A stretch of DNA of 41,103 nucleotides from positions 1-41,103 of the forward strand of contig CAMAWP010000020.1 of the NCBI GenBank assembly GCA_945861765.1, read 5' to 3'. This stretch comes from Akkermansia muciniphila (lineage in GTDB: Bacteria > Verrucomicrobiota > Verrucomicrobiia > Limisphaerales > SIBE01). The notes under the pieces were generated by a model. The model searched no databases, was not told the origin of the DNA, and saw only the letters and a list, made by a program, of their open reading frames with translations. How positions within the stretch are numbered: position 1 is the stretch's first letter; every line of letters begins with the position of its first letter. Position numbers and translations under genes: made by a program. This document shows, in pieces, positions 33,446-41,103 of this stretch.

Positions 33446-35857
33446 ATGAAATCATGCAAAACAATTGCGTTGTTGCTGGCGGTCATTTCTTTCACGAGTC
33501 AGTTACTCGGTGATGAGCCCAGTGTCTCTTACATCTTTCCCGCCGGCGGTCAGCGAGGCACATCCGTCAACTTTAACGTCGGTGGACATTTTCTGAATGG
33601 CGAAGCTTCGTTCGAGATGCTCGGCCCCGGCGTTGCGGCCAGCCCGTGTGTTCATGAAACCAATACCATTTGGTTCGAGGGTCCAATGATCCCCCTGATC
33701 GCTTCCCAACAGATCGAAGATTATCCCCGGGATCATGCCGGCATCGTTAAGATTGCTCCCAATGCCACGCAAGGCGCTCGTTACTGGCGTGTCTGGACCT
33801 CGCAAGGCGCAACACCAGCGCGGAAGTTTATCGTAGGTGATCTGCCGGAGGTGGTGGAGCAAGAGGTGAATGGAGATCCCATCCCGGTCCAGGTCAAATT
33901 GCCCGTGACCATTAACGGTCGCATTTTCCCGCGTGAAGATGTGGATATCTGGACGTTCCAGGCGCGAGCGGGAGAGCAACTCACCTGCGACGTGAATGCC
34001 AAAGGCCTCGGTTCGCCGCTGGAAGCGCGAGTGGATATCATTGATCCCAAAGGTCGGCATTTGACCGATGTGATTGACCGCTCCGGCGCTGATCCGCGAC
34101 TTCAATTCAAAGCGCCCATCGATGGAATCTATCAAGTTCGCATCCACGATCTCGCCTCTGGCGGACTTCAACATTATGTTTACCGACTCACGATCACGGC
34201 GGAACCTTATGTTAACTTCGTATTCCCATTAGGTGGCCAGCGCGGAAGCAAGGTGCAGCTCCAGTTGGCTGGACACGGCCTGCCCTCACAAACCGTGGAG
34301 ATCAACTTACCAAAGGAAAGCCCAACCACCTTTGCCGTCCAATTCGGTTTCTCGAAATCAGGCACCGCCCCTGTTCTTCTGGAATTGGATGATTTGCCGG
34401 AACGTCTTGAATCGGAGCCGAACAACGAGACCGCCACTGCCAATGCGATCGTTCCACCCGCCGTGCTCAACGGCCGGATCAACGAACACGGCGATGTCGA
34501 TTTCTGGGCTGTCACGGCGAAGAAAGATGAAAGCCTCGCACTCGACCTCATGGCCAGCCGATTGGGGAGTCCGCTGGATTCAGTGCTGATCGTCGCGGAT
34601 TCGAGCGGGAAACAGCTTGCCCGGAGCGACGATATCAGCGGTGAAGAAAGCGATTCACGCCTGCTTTTCAAAGCGCCATCGGATGGAACTTATTTTCTAA
34701 GCGTCCAGGAGCGTTTCGCTTCGAGAAGCCGTCCGGAGTTTGCCTATCGGTTGCACGTCGGTCCACCGCCCGCGCCGGACTTTTCATTGACCTTTGCCTC
34801 TAATGCATTGACTGCTGTTCGCGAGATCGCCGGCCTAAGCGCCGAGGAAAAAAAGAAACGTCCGCAGCCGAAGCCCGCCCTGCTTCGAGTCAACGCCGAA
34901 CGTATCGGTGACTTTCAAGGAGAAATTGAATTAAGTCTCGAAGGTCTCCCCGCTGGCGTTACGGTCAAGGGGACCAAAATCGCCGAAAAACAATCCCGGG
35001 TCGAACTCACTTTCACCGCCTCCCCCACAGCCAAGATCGGAGCGACGCACATCACGGTTCTGGGCAAAAGTAAAATCGATGGACGCGAAGTCATCCGCAC
35101 GGCGACGCTCCCCGTCCCGCGCGGTGAACCGGTCTTCGAAACAGTGTTGTTGGCGGTCGCGATTCCAACGCCGTTCAAGGCTTACGGAGAGTATTTGCTC
35201 TCCTACGCGACACGCGGATCGGTTTATCATCGACGGTACATGCTCGATCGCAGGGGATTTAATGGCCCACTCACAGCTCGCCTTGCGGATCGCCAGTTTC
35301 GGCATCTCCAGGGAGTGCAAGGACCAGAGATTGCGATTTCGCCGGAAGCCACCGAGTTTGACTACCCAGTAACAATGCCCCCTTGGATGGAAATAGGGCG
35401 AACGAGCCGCGCTGTGGTGATGGTCTCGGGGACTCTCAAAGATGACGATGGTGCCGAGCATGTCGTCAGCTACAGCTCCGGCGAGCAGAGCGATCAGATC
35501 ATCGCCGTGATTTCACCGGGGCTGCTTGGGATCGACGCGGATCGACGATCCTTGCCAGCTCAACCGAATGGAACTGCGGAAGTGCGCGTATCAATCCACC
35601 GTGACGAAACGCTGGCCAACGCCCGAGTCAAAGTTGAGCTGGTCGTTCCCCCGCATTTTCGAGGGATCCACGCCGAGCCTGTCACGGTCGAGGCCGGAAA
35701 GAACGAAGCGGTTCTCCGAATCACTTTTGGTTCTGAACCCGGGCCTTTTAATATGCCTGCTCTTATTCGAGCCACGACGGTTGATCCGAAAGCCCCCCAT
35801 TTCTCAGAGACGAGCTTGGAGCTGGTTTCGAGTCTGGCAGCCAGTCGCAACAACTAA
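33446..35857 (+). CDS. Exported PPC-domain (pre-peptidase C-terminal) protein
   Basis: An 803-residue protein with a signal peptide (about 1-22, ending SQLLG). It has two similar N-terminal halves, each opening with a beta-rich FPAGGQRGTSVNFNVGG or FPLGGQRGSKVQLQLAG segment. Each is followed by a PPC-type domain with the D-x-D-x-W signature (EDVDIWTFQA, GDVDFWAVTA). The C-terminal half is further Ig-like beta sheet without catalytic motifs. No peptidase domain is present, so it is probably a surface-adhesive or scaffold partner of the DUF1549/DUF1501 pair. ATG 33446 is used; GTG 33434 in frame is possible. Confidence 0.87.
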   Translation: MKSCKTIALLLAVISFTSQLLGDEPSVSYIFPAGGQRGTSVNFNVGGHFLNGEASFEMLGPGVAASPCVHETNTIWFEGPMIPLIASQQIEDYPRDHAGIVKIAPNATQGARYWRVWTSQGATPARKFIVGDLPEVVEQEVNGDPIPVQVKLPVTINGRIFPREDVDIWTFQARAGEQLTCDVNAKGLGSPLEARVDIIDPKGRHLTDVIDRSGADPRLQFKAPIDGIYQVRIHDLASGGLQHYVYRLTITAEPYVNFVFPLGGQRGSKVQLQLAGHGLPSQTVEINLPKESPTTFAVQFGFSKSGTAPVLLELDDLPERLESEPNNETATANAIVPPAVLNGRINEHGDVDFWAVTAKKDESLALDLMASRLGSPLDSVLIVADSSGKQLARSDDISGEESDSRLLFKAPSDGTYFLSVQERFASRSRPEFAYRLHVGPPPAPDFSLTFASNALTAVREIAGLSAEEKKKRPQPKPALLRVNAERIGDFQGEIELSLEGLPAGVTVKGTKIAEKQSRVELTFTASPTAKIGATHITVLGKSKIDGREVIRTATLPVPRGEPVFETVLLAVAIPTPFKAYGEYLLSYATRGSVYHRRYMLDRRGFNGPLTARLADRQFRHLQGVQGPEIAISPEATEFDYPVTMPPWMEIGRTSRAVVMVSGTLKDDDGAEHVVSYSSGEQSDQIIAVISPGLLGIDADRRSLPAQPNGTAEVRVSIHRDETLANARVKVELVVPPHFRGIHAEPVTVEAGKNEAVLRITFGSEPGPFNMPALIRATTVDPKAPHFSETSLELVSSLAASRNN

Positions 35858-35906
35858 GTCGTTTCGAGTATTCACCTTATCCTCACTCTCGCACATGCAG
35901 TCCTTA

Positions 35907-36036
35907 GAGCCTGTTTGGAAATCCAATTCATTCGTAGCAGCCGAGGTAACGAGGCTCAAATTTCTTGAACCTTTCGCGCCCTTCCGCCAGTTCAGAGCCT
36001 CGTTACCTCGGCTGCTACGATTTTTAACACAGGCTC
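35907..36036. mobile_element. MITE-like element, family B copy 2
   Basis: A 130-bp element with perfect GAGCCTG/CAGGCTC ends and long inverted arms (CGTAGCAGCCGAGGTAACGA on the left, its complement on the right). It is bounded by TTA direct repeats at 35904-35906 and 36037-36039, a plausible 3-bp target duplication. It is homologous to 10194-10357 and non-coding. It lies between the PPC gene and the enolase-family gene and could act as a bidirectional stem-loop. Confidence 0.82.
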
Positions 36037-36089
36037 TTAGAGCCATTTGGAATTTCAAATGATAGTTGACCCGTTAAACTGAACTCACC

Positions 36090-37310
36090 ATGAACAACAA
36101 CTCCATGAATAACGTATTGAGCCGGCGTCAACTCCTCAGCACGGTCAGCGCCGCGGCAGCGGGAGCGATGTTCCTCCGGGATAGCATCTGCCGCGCGGAA
36201 AACCCCGCGGCCAATGTTGAAGATCGAGGAGCCAAACTTCGCATCACCAGCTTGCGAGGGTTTCGTGTCGGGACAAAGGCGTACATGAAGATTGAGACCA
36301 ACGACAAAATCGTTGGTTGGGGTGAGGTCACGGGCTTGGACCCGAATGTCGCTGTTGCTTTGGCTCAGTCGCTGTTCGAGTTGTTGAACGGAGAAAATCC
36401 CACGCGCATCGAGCACTTGTGGCAGAAGATGTATCGCTCCCACCGCGACATGCGCGGCGGACCTTTCATGACGCATGTGATCTCGGCAATCGATATGGCG
36501 CTTTGGGATATCACCGGCAAGGCTTGGGGAGTTCCGGTCTATCGGCTCTTGGGCGGGCCGACCCGCGACAAGATCCGCGTCTATCCCACTGCCAAAGCTG
36601 TCAAGACCGGGACTGGCGGACCCCATCCATTTTCGGGCAACCCGTCCGAGGTCAAGGAATTGGTCAAGAGAGTTAAGGACGCTCGGGATCGAGTTGGCGT
36701 TGATGGAACGGTGATGTTCGATGCCCATTGCGCCGTGCCGCCGCCCATGCTGATCCAGTTCGCCAACGCGATTGAGCCTTACGATGTTTTGTTCATCGAA
36801 GAACCGGCTGTCCCAGGCAACATCGAAGTCTTCAAACGGCTGAAGCAATCCATTCGAGTTCCATTGGCCACGGGCGAGCGCGATCGCACAATTTGGGGAA
36901 TGCTTCCTTACCTTCAGGAACGGGCCATCGATATCCTTCAACCGGATTGCGGCCACACCGGCGGCATCAGTCAGATGAAGAAAATTGCCACGCTCGCGGA
37001 GGCTTACTTCGTGCCCTTGGCGCCGCACAATACGTGCTCGGAACTCGGACTGACCGCAAGCATGCACGTGGCTGCTTCGATTCCATTTTTTCTCATCCAC
37101 GAGGCTTATCTCGATGGACACATCATGCCGCCCGGTGTCGCGAAGAAAAATTGGCAAGTGGACAAAGATGGGAATGCGTCGTTGCCCGAAGGCCCGGGAT
37201 TAGGTGTCGAGGTGGATGAATCGATGTTTGAGAAAGTGAACGCAGATCCAAGAAAGATTTTCAAGTGGCCCACCCCCAAACAGCCGGATGGCTCGGTGAC
37301 CGATTATTGA
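36090..37310 (+). CDS. Tat-signal enolase-superfamily enzyme, mandelate racemase/galactonate dehydratase-like
   Basis: A 406-residue protein. A twin-arginine leader (SRRQLLSTVSAAAAGAMF, residues 11-28) precedes a complete mandelate-racemase-group domain. Metal ligands D211 (FDAH), E237 (FIEEP) and E263 (TGER) are visible, as are H213 and H313 (LAPHNTCS) as candidate acid/base residues, matching the D-galactonate/D-mannonate dehydratase type. It would dehydrate an aldonic or uronic acid sugar. The exported location is unusual for this superfamily but recurs in Planctomycetes and Verrucomicrobia. ATG at 36090 or 36105 are both possible. It is separated from the PPC gene by the MITE. Confidence 0.88.
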   Translation: MNNNSMNNVLSRRQLLSTVSAAAAGAMFLRDSICRAENPAANVEDRGAKLRITSLRGFRVGTKAYMKIETNDKIVGWGEVTGLDPNVAVALAQSLFELLNGENPTRIEHLWQKMYRSHRDMRGGPFMTHVISAIDMALWDITGKAWGVPVYRLLGGPTRDKIRVYPTAKAVKTGTGGPHPFSGNPSEVKELVKRVKDARDRVGVDGTVMFDAHCAVPPPMLIQFANAIEPYDVLFIEEPAVPGNIEVFKRLKQSIRVPLATGERDRTIWGMLPYLQERAIDILQPDCGHTGGISQMKKIATLAEAYFVPLAPHNTCSELGLTASMHVAASIPFFLIHEAYLDGHIMPPGVAKKNWQVDKDGNASLPEGPGLGVEVDESMFEKVNADPRKIFKWPTPKQPDGSVTDY

Positions 37311-37474
37311 TCCTGATCTGAGAGTGGAGCGCAGGTGTCAAGAACGGCTCGCAAGGTAGGGTTTGACCCACCGCAACACCAGTGCCAACCCTCGACGGCT
37401 TCTTCATCCGTGATCGTCTTGCCCGCATTGGCGCGATGCCCTCGCTCAGGGTGAAAATCCGTTTTGAAAAACAC
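37304..37474 (-). CDS. Possible small protein or gene fragment, unknown
   Basis: A 56-codon minus-strand frame starting at GTG 37474 and ending at TAA overlapping the last codons of the enolase-family gene. It contains the protein-like stretch TITDEEAVEGWHWCCGG with a Cys-Cys pair and a third Cys near the end. It has no recognised family, no clear ribosome-binding site and an in-frame stop shortly upstream. It fills a 248-bp gap that otherwise shows nothing. It may be a real small protein, a decayed gene or chance. Confidence 0.25.
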   Translation of the reverse strand: MFFKTDFHPERGHRANAGKTITDEEAVEGWHWCCGGSNPTLRAVLDTCAPLSDQDQ

Positions 37475-37558
37475 CCGGTTTTGGGACAGGCTCTAGGTAG
37501 GCGAGTTGACTTGAGGGACTTCTTCCTGTTGCTTAAAGGAGCTCAAGCACCCATACAG

Positions 37559-38272
37559 ATGCGTTCGAACATAAACCGGCGGTTGAGACGATTGGCATTG
37601 TTTTCGGCCTGCGCCGCGCTCTCGATGATTTGCGGACTCGGCCCAACACCGTGGGCAGCAGATGAAAATAGACCGCTGCAGAACGGCCAGGTGCACAGAA
37701 CCATCCTGGTCCTCGGAGATAGCCTTGCCGCTGGTTTTGGATTGGAACCGGACCAAGCCTTTCCCGCGCTGCTCCAGCGGAAGATTGATACTTCAGGGTT
37801 GAATTGCTCAGTTGTGAATGCCGGCGTGAGCGGCGACACGACAGCCAGCGGCCTGCGCAGAATCGATTGGTTGTTGAAGCGCAGAGTCGATGTCTTGTTG
37901 GTGGAACTTGGAGGCAATGATGGACTCCGCGGTATTGTCCCGGAAGCCACGAAAACAAATCTTCAAAACATCATTCATAGGACCCAACAGAAATATCCGG
38001 ACGTTAAAATTGTCATCGCGGGCATGCAAATGCCGCCGAACATGGGGGCGGACTACGTGGAGAGGTTTAGCCGGATCTTTCCAGAACTCAGCAAAGAGAA
38101 CAAAGCTGTGCTCATTCCGTTTCTATTGGAAGGAGTGGGTGGACGCGACGAGCTGAATTTGCCGGACGGCATTCATCCGACCGCTGCAGGGCAAGAAATC
38201 GTGGCAGAGAATGTGTGGAAGGTGCTAAAACCACTTTTGTCCAAAGCAAAACCGGAAGAGTCTAAACAGTAA
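37559..38272 (+). CDS. TesA-like SGNH arylesterase/lysophospholipase
   Basis: A 237-residue periplasmic or exported SGNH hydrolase. A hydrophobic leader (about 9-34) precedes block I GDSLAAGFG with Ser55, block II Gly in NAGVSGDTTASG, block III GGND with N120, and block V DGIHP with D203 and H206. These are the full catalytic set of the TesA (acyl-CoA thioesterase I / protease I / lysophospholipase L1) group. The frame is open back to GTG 37382, but the leader only makes sense from ATG 37559. Confidence 0.9.
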   Translation: MRSNINRRLRRLALFSACAALSMICGLGPTPWAADENRPLQNGQVHRTILVLGDSLAAGFGLEPDQAFPALLQRKIDTSGLNCSVVNAGVSGDTTASGLRRIDWLLKRRVDVLLVELGGNDGLRGIVPEATKTNLQNIIHRTQQKYPDVKIVIAGMQMPPNMGADYVERFSRIFPELSKENKAVLIPFLLEGVGGRDELNLPDGIHPTAAGQEIVAENVWKVLKPLLSKAKPEESKQ

Positions 38273-38309
38273 CTGAACCCAGCGAAAATCCGCACCTCGG
38301 ATACGCGGG

Positions 38310-38876
38310 TCATTTCAAACTCAGAAAATTCCTCACGATAGTCCGGCCGCTTTCAGTCAAGATGCTCTCCGGATGGAACTGAACCCCCCAGATCGGATAC
38401 TCCTTGTGCTTCACGCCCATGACCTCTCCTTCGTCGGTTTCGGCGGTCATTTCGAGACAGGAAGGAAGAGTGTCGCGTTTGATCACCAGAGAGTGATACC
38501 GCGTTGCCAAAAAGGGATTGGGCATGTCCTGAAATAGATCCTTGCCGTTGTGTTTGATTGGCGAGGTTTTGCCGTGCATCATCCGATAGTTGACAATCAC
38601 TTCCCCTCCAAAAATGTGACCAATGCACTGATGTCCCAAGCAAACGCCGAAGAGTGGTATCTTCGGTCCGAAGGTCCGAATGATATCATTGGACAAGCCT
38701 GATTCACGGGGAGAACAAGGTCCCGGTGAGATGAGAATACGTTCGGGATTTAACTCGCGAATCTGGTCGAGAGTAATCTGATCGTTGCGGTGTACCTGCA
38801 AATCCGCCTTCATCTCGCCGAGGTATTGCACGAGGTTGTAGGTAAACGAGTCGTAATTATCGATGACCAGGATCAT
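38310..38876 (-). CDS. pabA/trpG: Anthranilate/aminodeoxychorismate synthase glutamine amidotransferase
   Basis: A 188-residue class I glutamine amidotransferase supplying ammonia to the chorismate-using partner (TrpE or PabB). It opens [20 protein letters not shown]. The nucleophile is C79 in GVCLGHQ, with H168 and E170 in FHPESI. Whether it serves tryptophan or folate synthesis (or both, as in many bacteria) cannot be told, since no trpE or pabB is in the window. It follows the unknown gene at 38976-39587 and aroB on the same strand, consistent with shikimate/chorismate grouping, with a 99-bp gap before it. Confidence 0.94.
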   Translation of the reverse strand: MILVIDNYDSFTYNLVQYLGEMKADLQVHRNDQITLDQIRELNPERILISPGPCSPRESGLSNDIIRTFGPKIPLFGVCLGHQCIGHIFGGEVIVNYRMMHGKTSPIKHNGKDLFQDMPNPFLATRYHSLVIKRDTLPSCLEMTAETDEGEVMGVKHKEYPIWGVQFHPESILTESGRTIVRNFLSLK

Positions 38877-38975
38877 AGTGTCTTTCGGCGACGGAAGGTA
38901 ACTTAGCCTTCGACTTTCGCCAATTCAAATTCCAAGCTCCCCGTTCGTCTCAGGGAAGTCGGACGTTTTCTGGGA

Positions 38976-39587
38976 TCAAACCGAACTTCCTTTGCGAGCT
39001 CGATTCCGCGGTGATTTGAACAACTCGAGTTGCGGGCCCTTGAGAAAGTCGTAGTTCTTCAAAAGCCGGATGACTTGGAGCACGTCGGATTTTTGGTAGT
39101 TGCGATTGGCTTCGGTCTCGGCCACCAAGTCCGCCAGCAAGGTTCGGAAAGGGATAACGGTGTCAATGCCCTTCCCACGCAAGATCTCGAGGCTTTGCTC
39201 GCGAGCCTCGGCGTTTTGGGGCAAAGCCGGAACGATCAGAATTCGCGTCACAGCCCTCTCGTCGCCAAAGAATCGGGCAGTTTGCTTGGCGATCTCCGCA
39301 TCCACAAACCGAAACATGTCCGGTGATTGGGCCAACATCGCTGGACTGAAGGTCTCAGTGTGCCAGCCCTTGACGAACACGACCGCTCGAGTGATTCGCG
39401 ATAGATCAGCGGAAGTCAAAATCGCAGGCAGAAGCGAATCGGCGGGTTGTGGACGAGGGTTGGCGACAAAGAAATCGAATTCCTCATCCTCTCCCTTGGT
39501 CGGCGCCGCATATTTCCGGGGCTGGCGGACAAGGAAGCCGTGCAACTCGAAGTATTCCCGGACAATTGTTTCACTGACCGCAGCCAT
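38976..39587 (-). CDS. Conserved-looking protein of unknown function
   Basis: A 203-residue soluble protein, start ATG 39587 (MAAVSETIVREYFELHGFLV). The N-terminal half has a nuclease-like flavour (EYFELHGFLVRQPRKY followed by acidic EDEEFDFFVANP, then RAVVFVKGWHT), reminiscent of PD-(D/E)xK-type folds, but I cannot assign this. The C-terminal half is helical and basic. The frame continues upstream to 39734 only by reading through the aroB end and the heptamer repeat. It starts one base after the aroB stop, so it is co-transcribed and probably coupled. Confidence 0.7.
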   Translation of the reverse strand: MAAVSETIVREYFELHGFLVRQPRKYAAPTKGEDEEFDFFVANPRPQPADSLLPAILTSADLSRITRAVVFVKGWHTETFSPAMLAQSPDMFRFVDAEIAKQTARFFGDERAVTRILIVPALPQNAEAREQSLEILRGKGIDTVIPFRTLLADLVAETEANRNYQKSDVLQVIRLLKNYDFLKGPQLELFKSPRNRARKGSSV

Positions 39588-39588
39588 G

Positions 39589-40701
39589 TCAAAGTGATGC
39601 GTGATGCGTGATGCGTGATGCCGGACCCAGCGTTCGGTCGAGGAGTGACGTGGAAACGTCATGACCGTATTCCGCTCGTCCGATTTGTTTGATGAGCACG
39701 AATTTAATTTCGCCGCCGCTGACCTTCTTATCAAGCTTCATCGCTTTGAAGAGCCGGGCGCGTTGCGCTGCGTTGAGTTTGATTTCTCGAGGTAGCCCAG
39801 CTCTCGTGAACAAGCGGACGATCCGATCAACATCGCGGGACGACAATCCAAGCAGTTCAGCCGACAGCCTGGCTGCTGCCACCTGGCCAATGGAAATCGC
39901 TTCACCATGAAGGAATTTGCCGTAGCCAGAAATCGCTTCGATGGCATGGCCGATCGTGTGACCGAAATTGAGGATGGCGCGCAACCCGCCTTCTGTCTCG
40001 TCCTTGCCGACGATTTCAGCCTTGATGGCGCAGCAACGTGCAATGACCGCGGAGAGCACGTCGCGGTTCCGATCGAGGATTTTGGGAAGATCCCGTTCGA
40101 GTCGGCCAAATAACGCAGCGTCGAAGATGATTCCATATTTGATGACTTCAGCCAGCCCAGCCCGAAATTCTCTCGGTGGAAGCGTGTCCAGCGTAGCCAA
40201 ATCGCACAGCACAAATCGCGGTTGATAAAAGGCCCCCACCAAATTCTTGCCTGCCTTGAGGTTGACCCCCACTTTACCGCCGACAGAACTGTCCACCTGC
40301 GCCAATAGAGTAGTCGGCACTTGAGCGAAACCAATGCCTCGCAAATAGGTCGCCGCCACAAAACCCGCCAAGTCTCCTACGACGCCTCCTCCAAGCGCGA
40401 CGATAAAGGATCGACGCTCCAATCGGTGCGCTGCAAGTTGATCGTAGCAAGTTTGCACGGTCTTGAGACTCTTGGCGGTCTCGCCCGCCGGAACGATGAG
40501 CAGAACGGGATCAAAACCAGCACTACGGAGAACACTCATCACGCGATCGCCATAAAGTGGAGCGACGTTGGTGTCCGAAATCACCGCGCAGCGCACCCCA
40601 GGCGTGATCTTGGAGCATTCGGTTTTCAAGCGAGACAATGCACCCGAGCCGATGAATATGAAATAACTTCGGTCCCCCAACGGGACATTCACAACGCGCA
40701 T
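39589..40701 (-). CDS. aroB: 3-dehydroquinate synthase
   Basis: A 370-residue cytoplasmic enzyme converting DAHP to 3-dehydroquinate in the shikimate pathway, using NAD and a divalent metal. NAD-binding GGGVVGDLAGF, PTTLLAQVDSSVGGK, the metal ligands in GLAEVIKYG, NFGHTIGHAIE and LHGEAI are all present. The last about 10 residues (ASRITHHASL) are encoded by a heptamer tandem repeat and lie beyond the normal family end. It is the first gene of an apparent aroB - unknown - pabA/trpG unit. Confidence 0.96.
   Translation of the reverse strand: MRVVNVPLGDRSYFIFIGSGALSRLKTECSKITPGVRCAVISDTNVAPLYGDRVMSVLRSAGFDPVLLIVPAGETAKSLKTVQTCYDQLAAHRLERRSFIVALGGGVVGDLAGFVAATYLRGIGFAQVPTTLLAQVDSSVGGKVGVNLKAGKNLVGAFYQPRFVLCDLATLDTLPPREFRAGLAEVIKYGIIFDAALFGRLERDLPKILDRNRDVLSAVIARCCAIKAEIVGKDETEGGLRAILNFGHTIGHAIEAISGYGKFLHGEAISIGQVAAARLSAELLGLSSRDVDRIVRLFTRAGLPREIKLNAAQRARLFKAMKLDKKVSGGEIKFVLIKQIGRAEYGHDVSTSLLDRTLGPASRITHHASL
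39594..39621. repeat. Heptanucleotide tandem repeat (GTGATGC)4
   Basis: Four perfect copies of GTGATGC in tandem, covering the last codons of aroB and ending just before its stop, 7 bp from the start of the next gene. Since 7 is not a multiple of three, a copy change would alter the aroB C-terminus and its stop position, and possibly the coupling to the next gene. Confidence 0.9.
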
Positions 40702-40932
40702 GGCGAAAGCATACGGTTTGGCCGAGGCGTGTCAAAGGTCGCTTTCGCTTGGCTTTTGGAGAGGTTCGCTGGCTTCAAGACGCACCAAAACGGTGAGGAT
40801 GGCACCCCATAGGCACTGTTTTTCAAGGAGAATTATCGCTCAGCGTTCAGGCCAAACCGTCTGTTCTGGTCGGACCACAATTGGCATAGCCAAGAATAAA
40901 AATGGGCCCGTCCACGGCAGTTTTCATATTCC

Positions 40933-40961
40933 TTGAACGACGACCCGCGAAAACGGATAGT
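40933..40961 (+). promoter_or_regulatory. Weak sigma-70-like promoter candidate
   Basis: TTGAAC (40933-40938) and GATAGT (40956-40961) are separated by 17 bp, each matching four of six consensus bases. They would drive the gene starting at 40985. Such matches are common by chance. The rest of the 40702-40984 gap shows no other feature. Confidence 0.25.
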
Positions 40962-40984
40962 CTGCCAGTGATGTGGGCCAACCT

Positions 40985-41103
40985 ATGCCGGACGAATCTG
41001 AGAACAACTTGCTGAGGGAAAAGGTTGAGAACTGGGCGCGCCAGGCCTTCCAAGACTCTGCCGCACCCAAGTATCCGTTTTCGCTTCACGAAACTGTCGA
41101 GAC
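40985..41103 (+). CDS. N-terminus of an unknown protein, cut by the window end
   Basis: ATG at 40985 opens a frame of 39 codons (MPDESENNLLREKVENWARQ... ending HETVE) that runs off the window. The composition is polar and helical and it has no stop. It is divergent from aroB with a 283-bp gap. No family is recognised from so short a piece. Confidence 0.5.
   Translation, partial: MPDESENNLLREKVENWARQAFQDSAAPKYPFSLHETVE

Noticed and set aside
40321-40812. A 163-codon plus-strand frame antisense to aroB
   Set aside because: Shadow of aroB; no family features and it runs over the aroB start.

Overview
The window looks like a Verrucomicrobiota chromosome, probably a soil or freshwater Pedosphaera/Limisphaerales-type lineage. 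This is inferred from the DUF1549/DUF1553, DUF1501, PPC-domain and WD40-cytochrome proteins typical of the Planctomycetes-Verrucomicrobia group, the many intergenic palindromic elements and the moderately high GC. No rRNA, tRNA, CRISPR array or complete insertion sequence was seen.

Layout. 1-4.7 kb: a palindromic repeat, a GalE-type epimerase, a REC-PAS-PAS-SpoIIE phosphatase, a C-terminal scrap of a type I restriction subunit (HsdR) and an exported esterase. 4.8-17.8 kb, all minus strand: a urea uptake and hydrolysis locus, read as porin - urtA - urtB - urtC - urtD - urtE - short HupE/UreJ-like protein - ureD - ureAB (fused gamma and beta subunits) - ureC - ureF - ureG. The parts form one pathway: outer-membrane entry, periplasmic capture, ABC import, Ni-urease hydrolysis and Ni-site assembly. 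No ureE is present, but UreG has a His-rich N-terminus. A good sigma-54-type -24/-12 sequence lies 128 bp upstream of the porin, so control by nitrogen status is likely.

17.9-37.3 kb: a block rich in exported proteins. It has two DUF1549/DUF1553 + DUF1501 modules with c-type heme motifs, a heme-motif WD40 protein split by a long Ala/Lys-rich helical insert, a PPC-domain protein and a Tat-signal enolase-superfamily enzyme. A cytoplasmic D-threonine-aldolase-like/RidA pair sits among them. The biochemical role of the DUF1501/DUF1549/DUF1553 set is unknown to me, and it is the least understood system here.

37.3-41.1 kb: a TesA-like SGNH esterase, a glutamine amidotransferase (PabA/TrpG), a conserved-looking unknown protein, AroB, and the first codons of another gene cut by the window end.

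Intergenic space is occupied by several palindromic repeat families. One is shared by 1-147 and 29152-29269. A second is shared by 4830-4895 and 11091-11186. A third is a MITE pair at 10194-10357 and 35907-36036. Single copies are a 478-bp nested inverted repeat at 18252-18729 and a small TIR element at 29279-29431. Two of these lie inside the urea operon, and one abuts the urtE stop codon.
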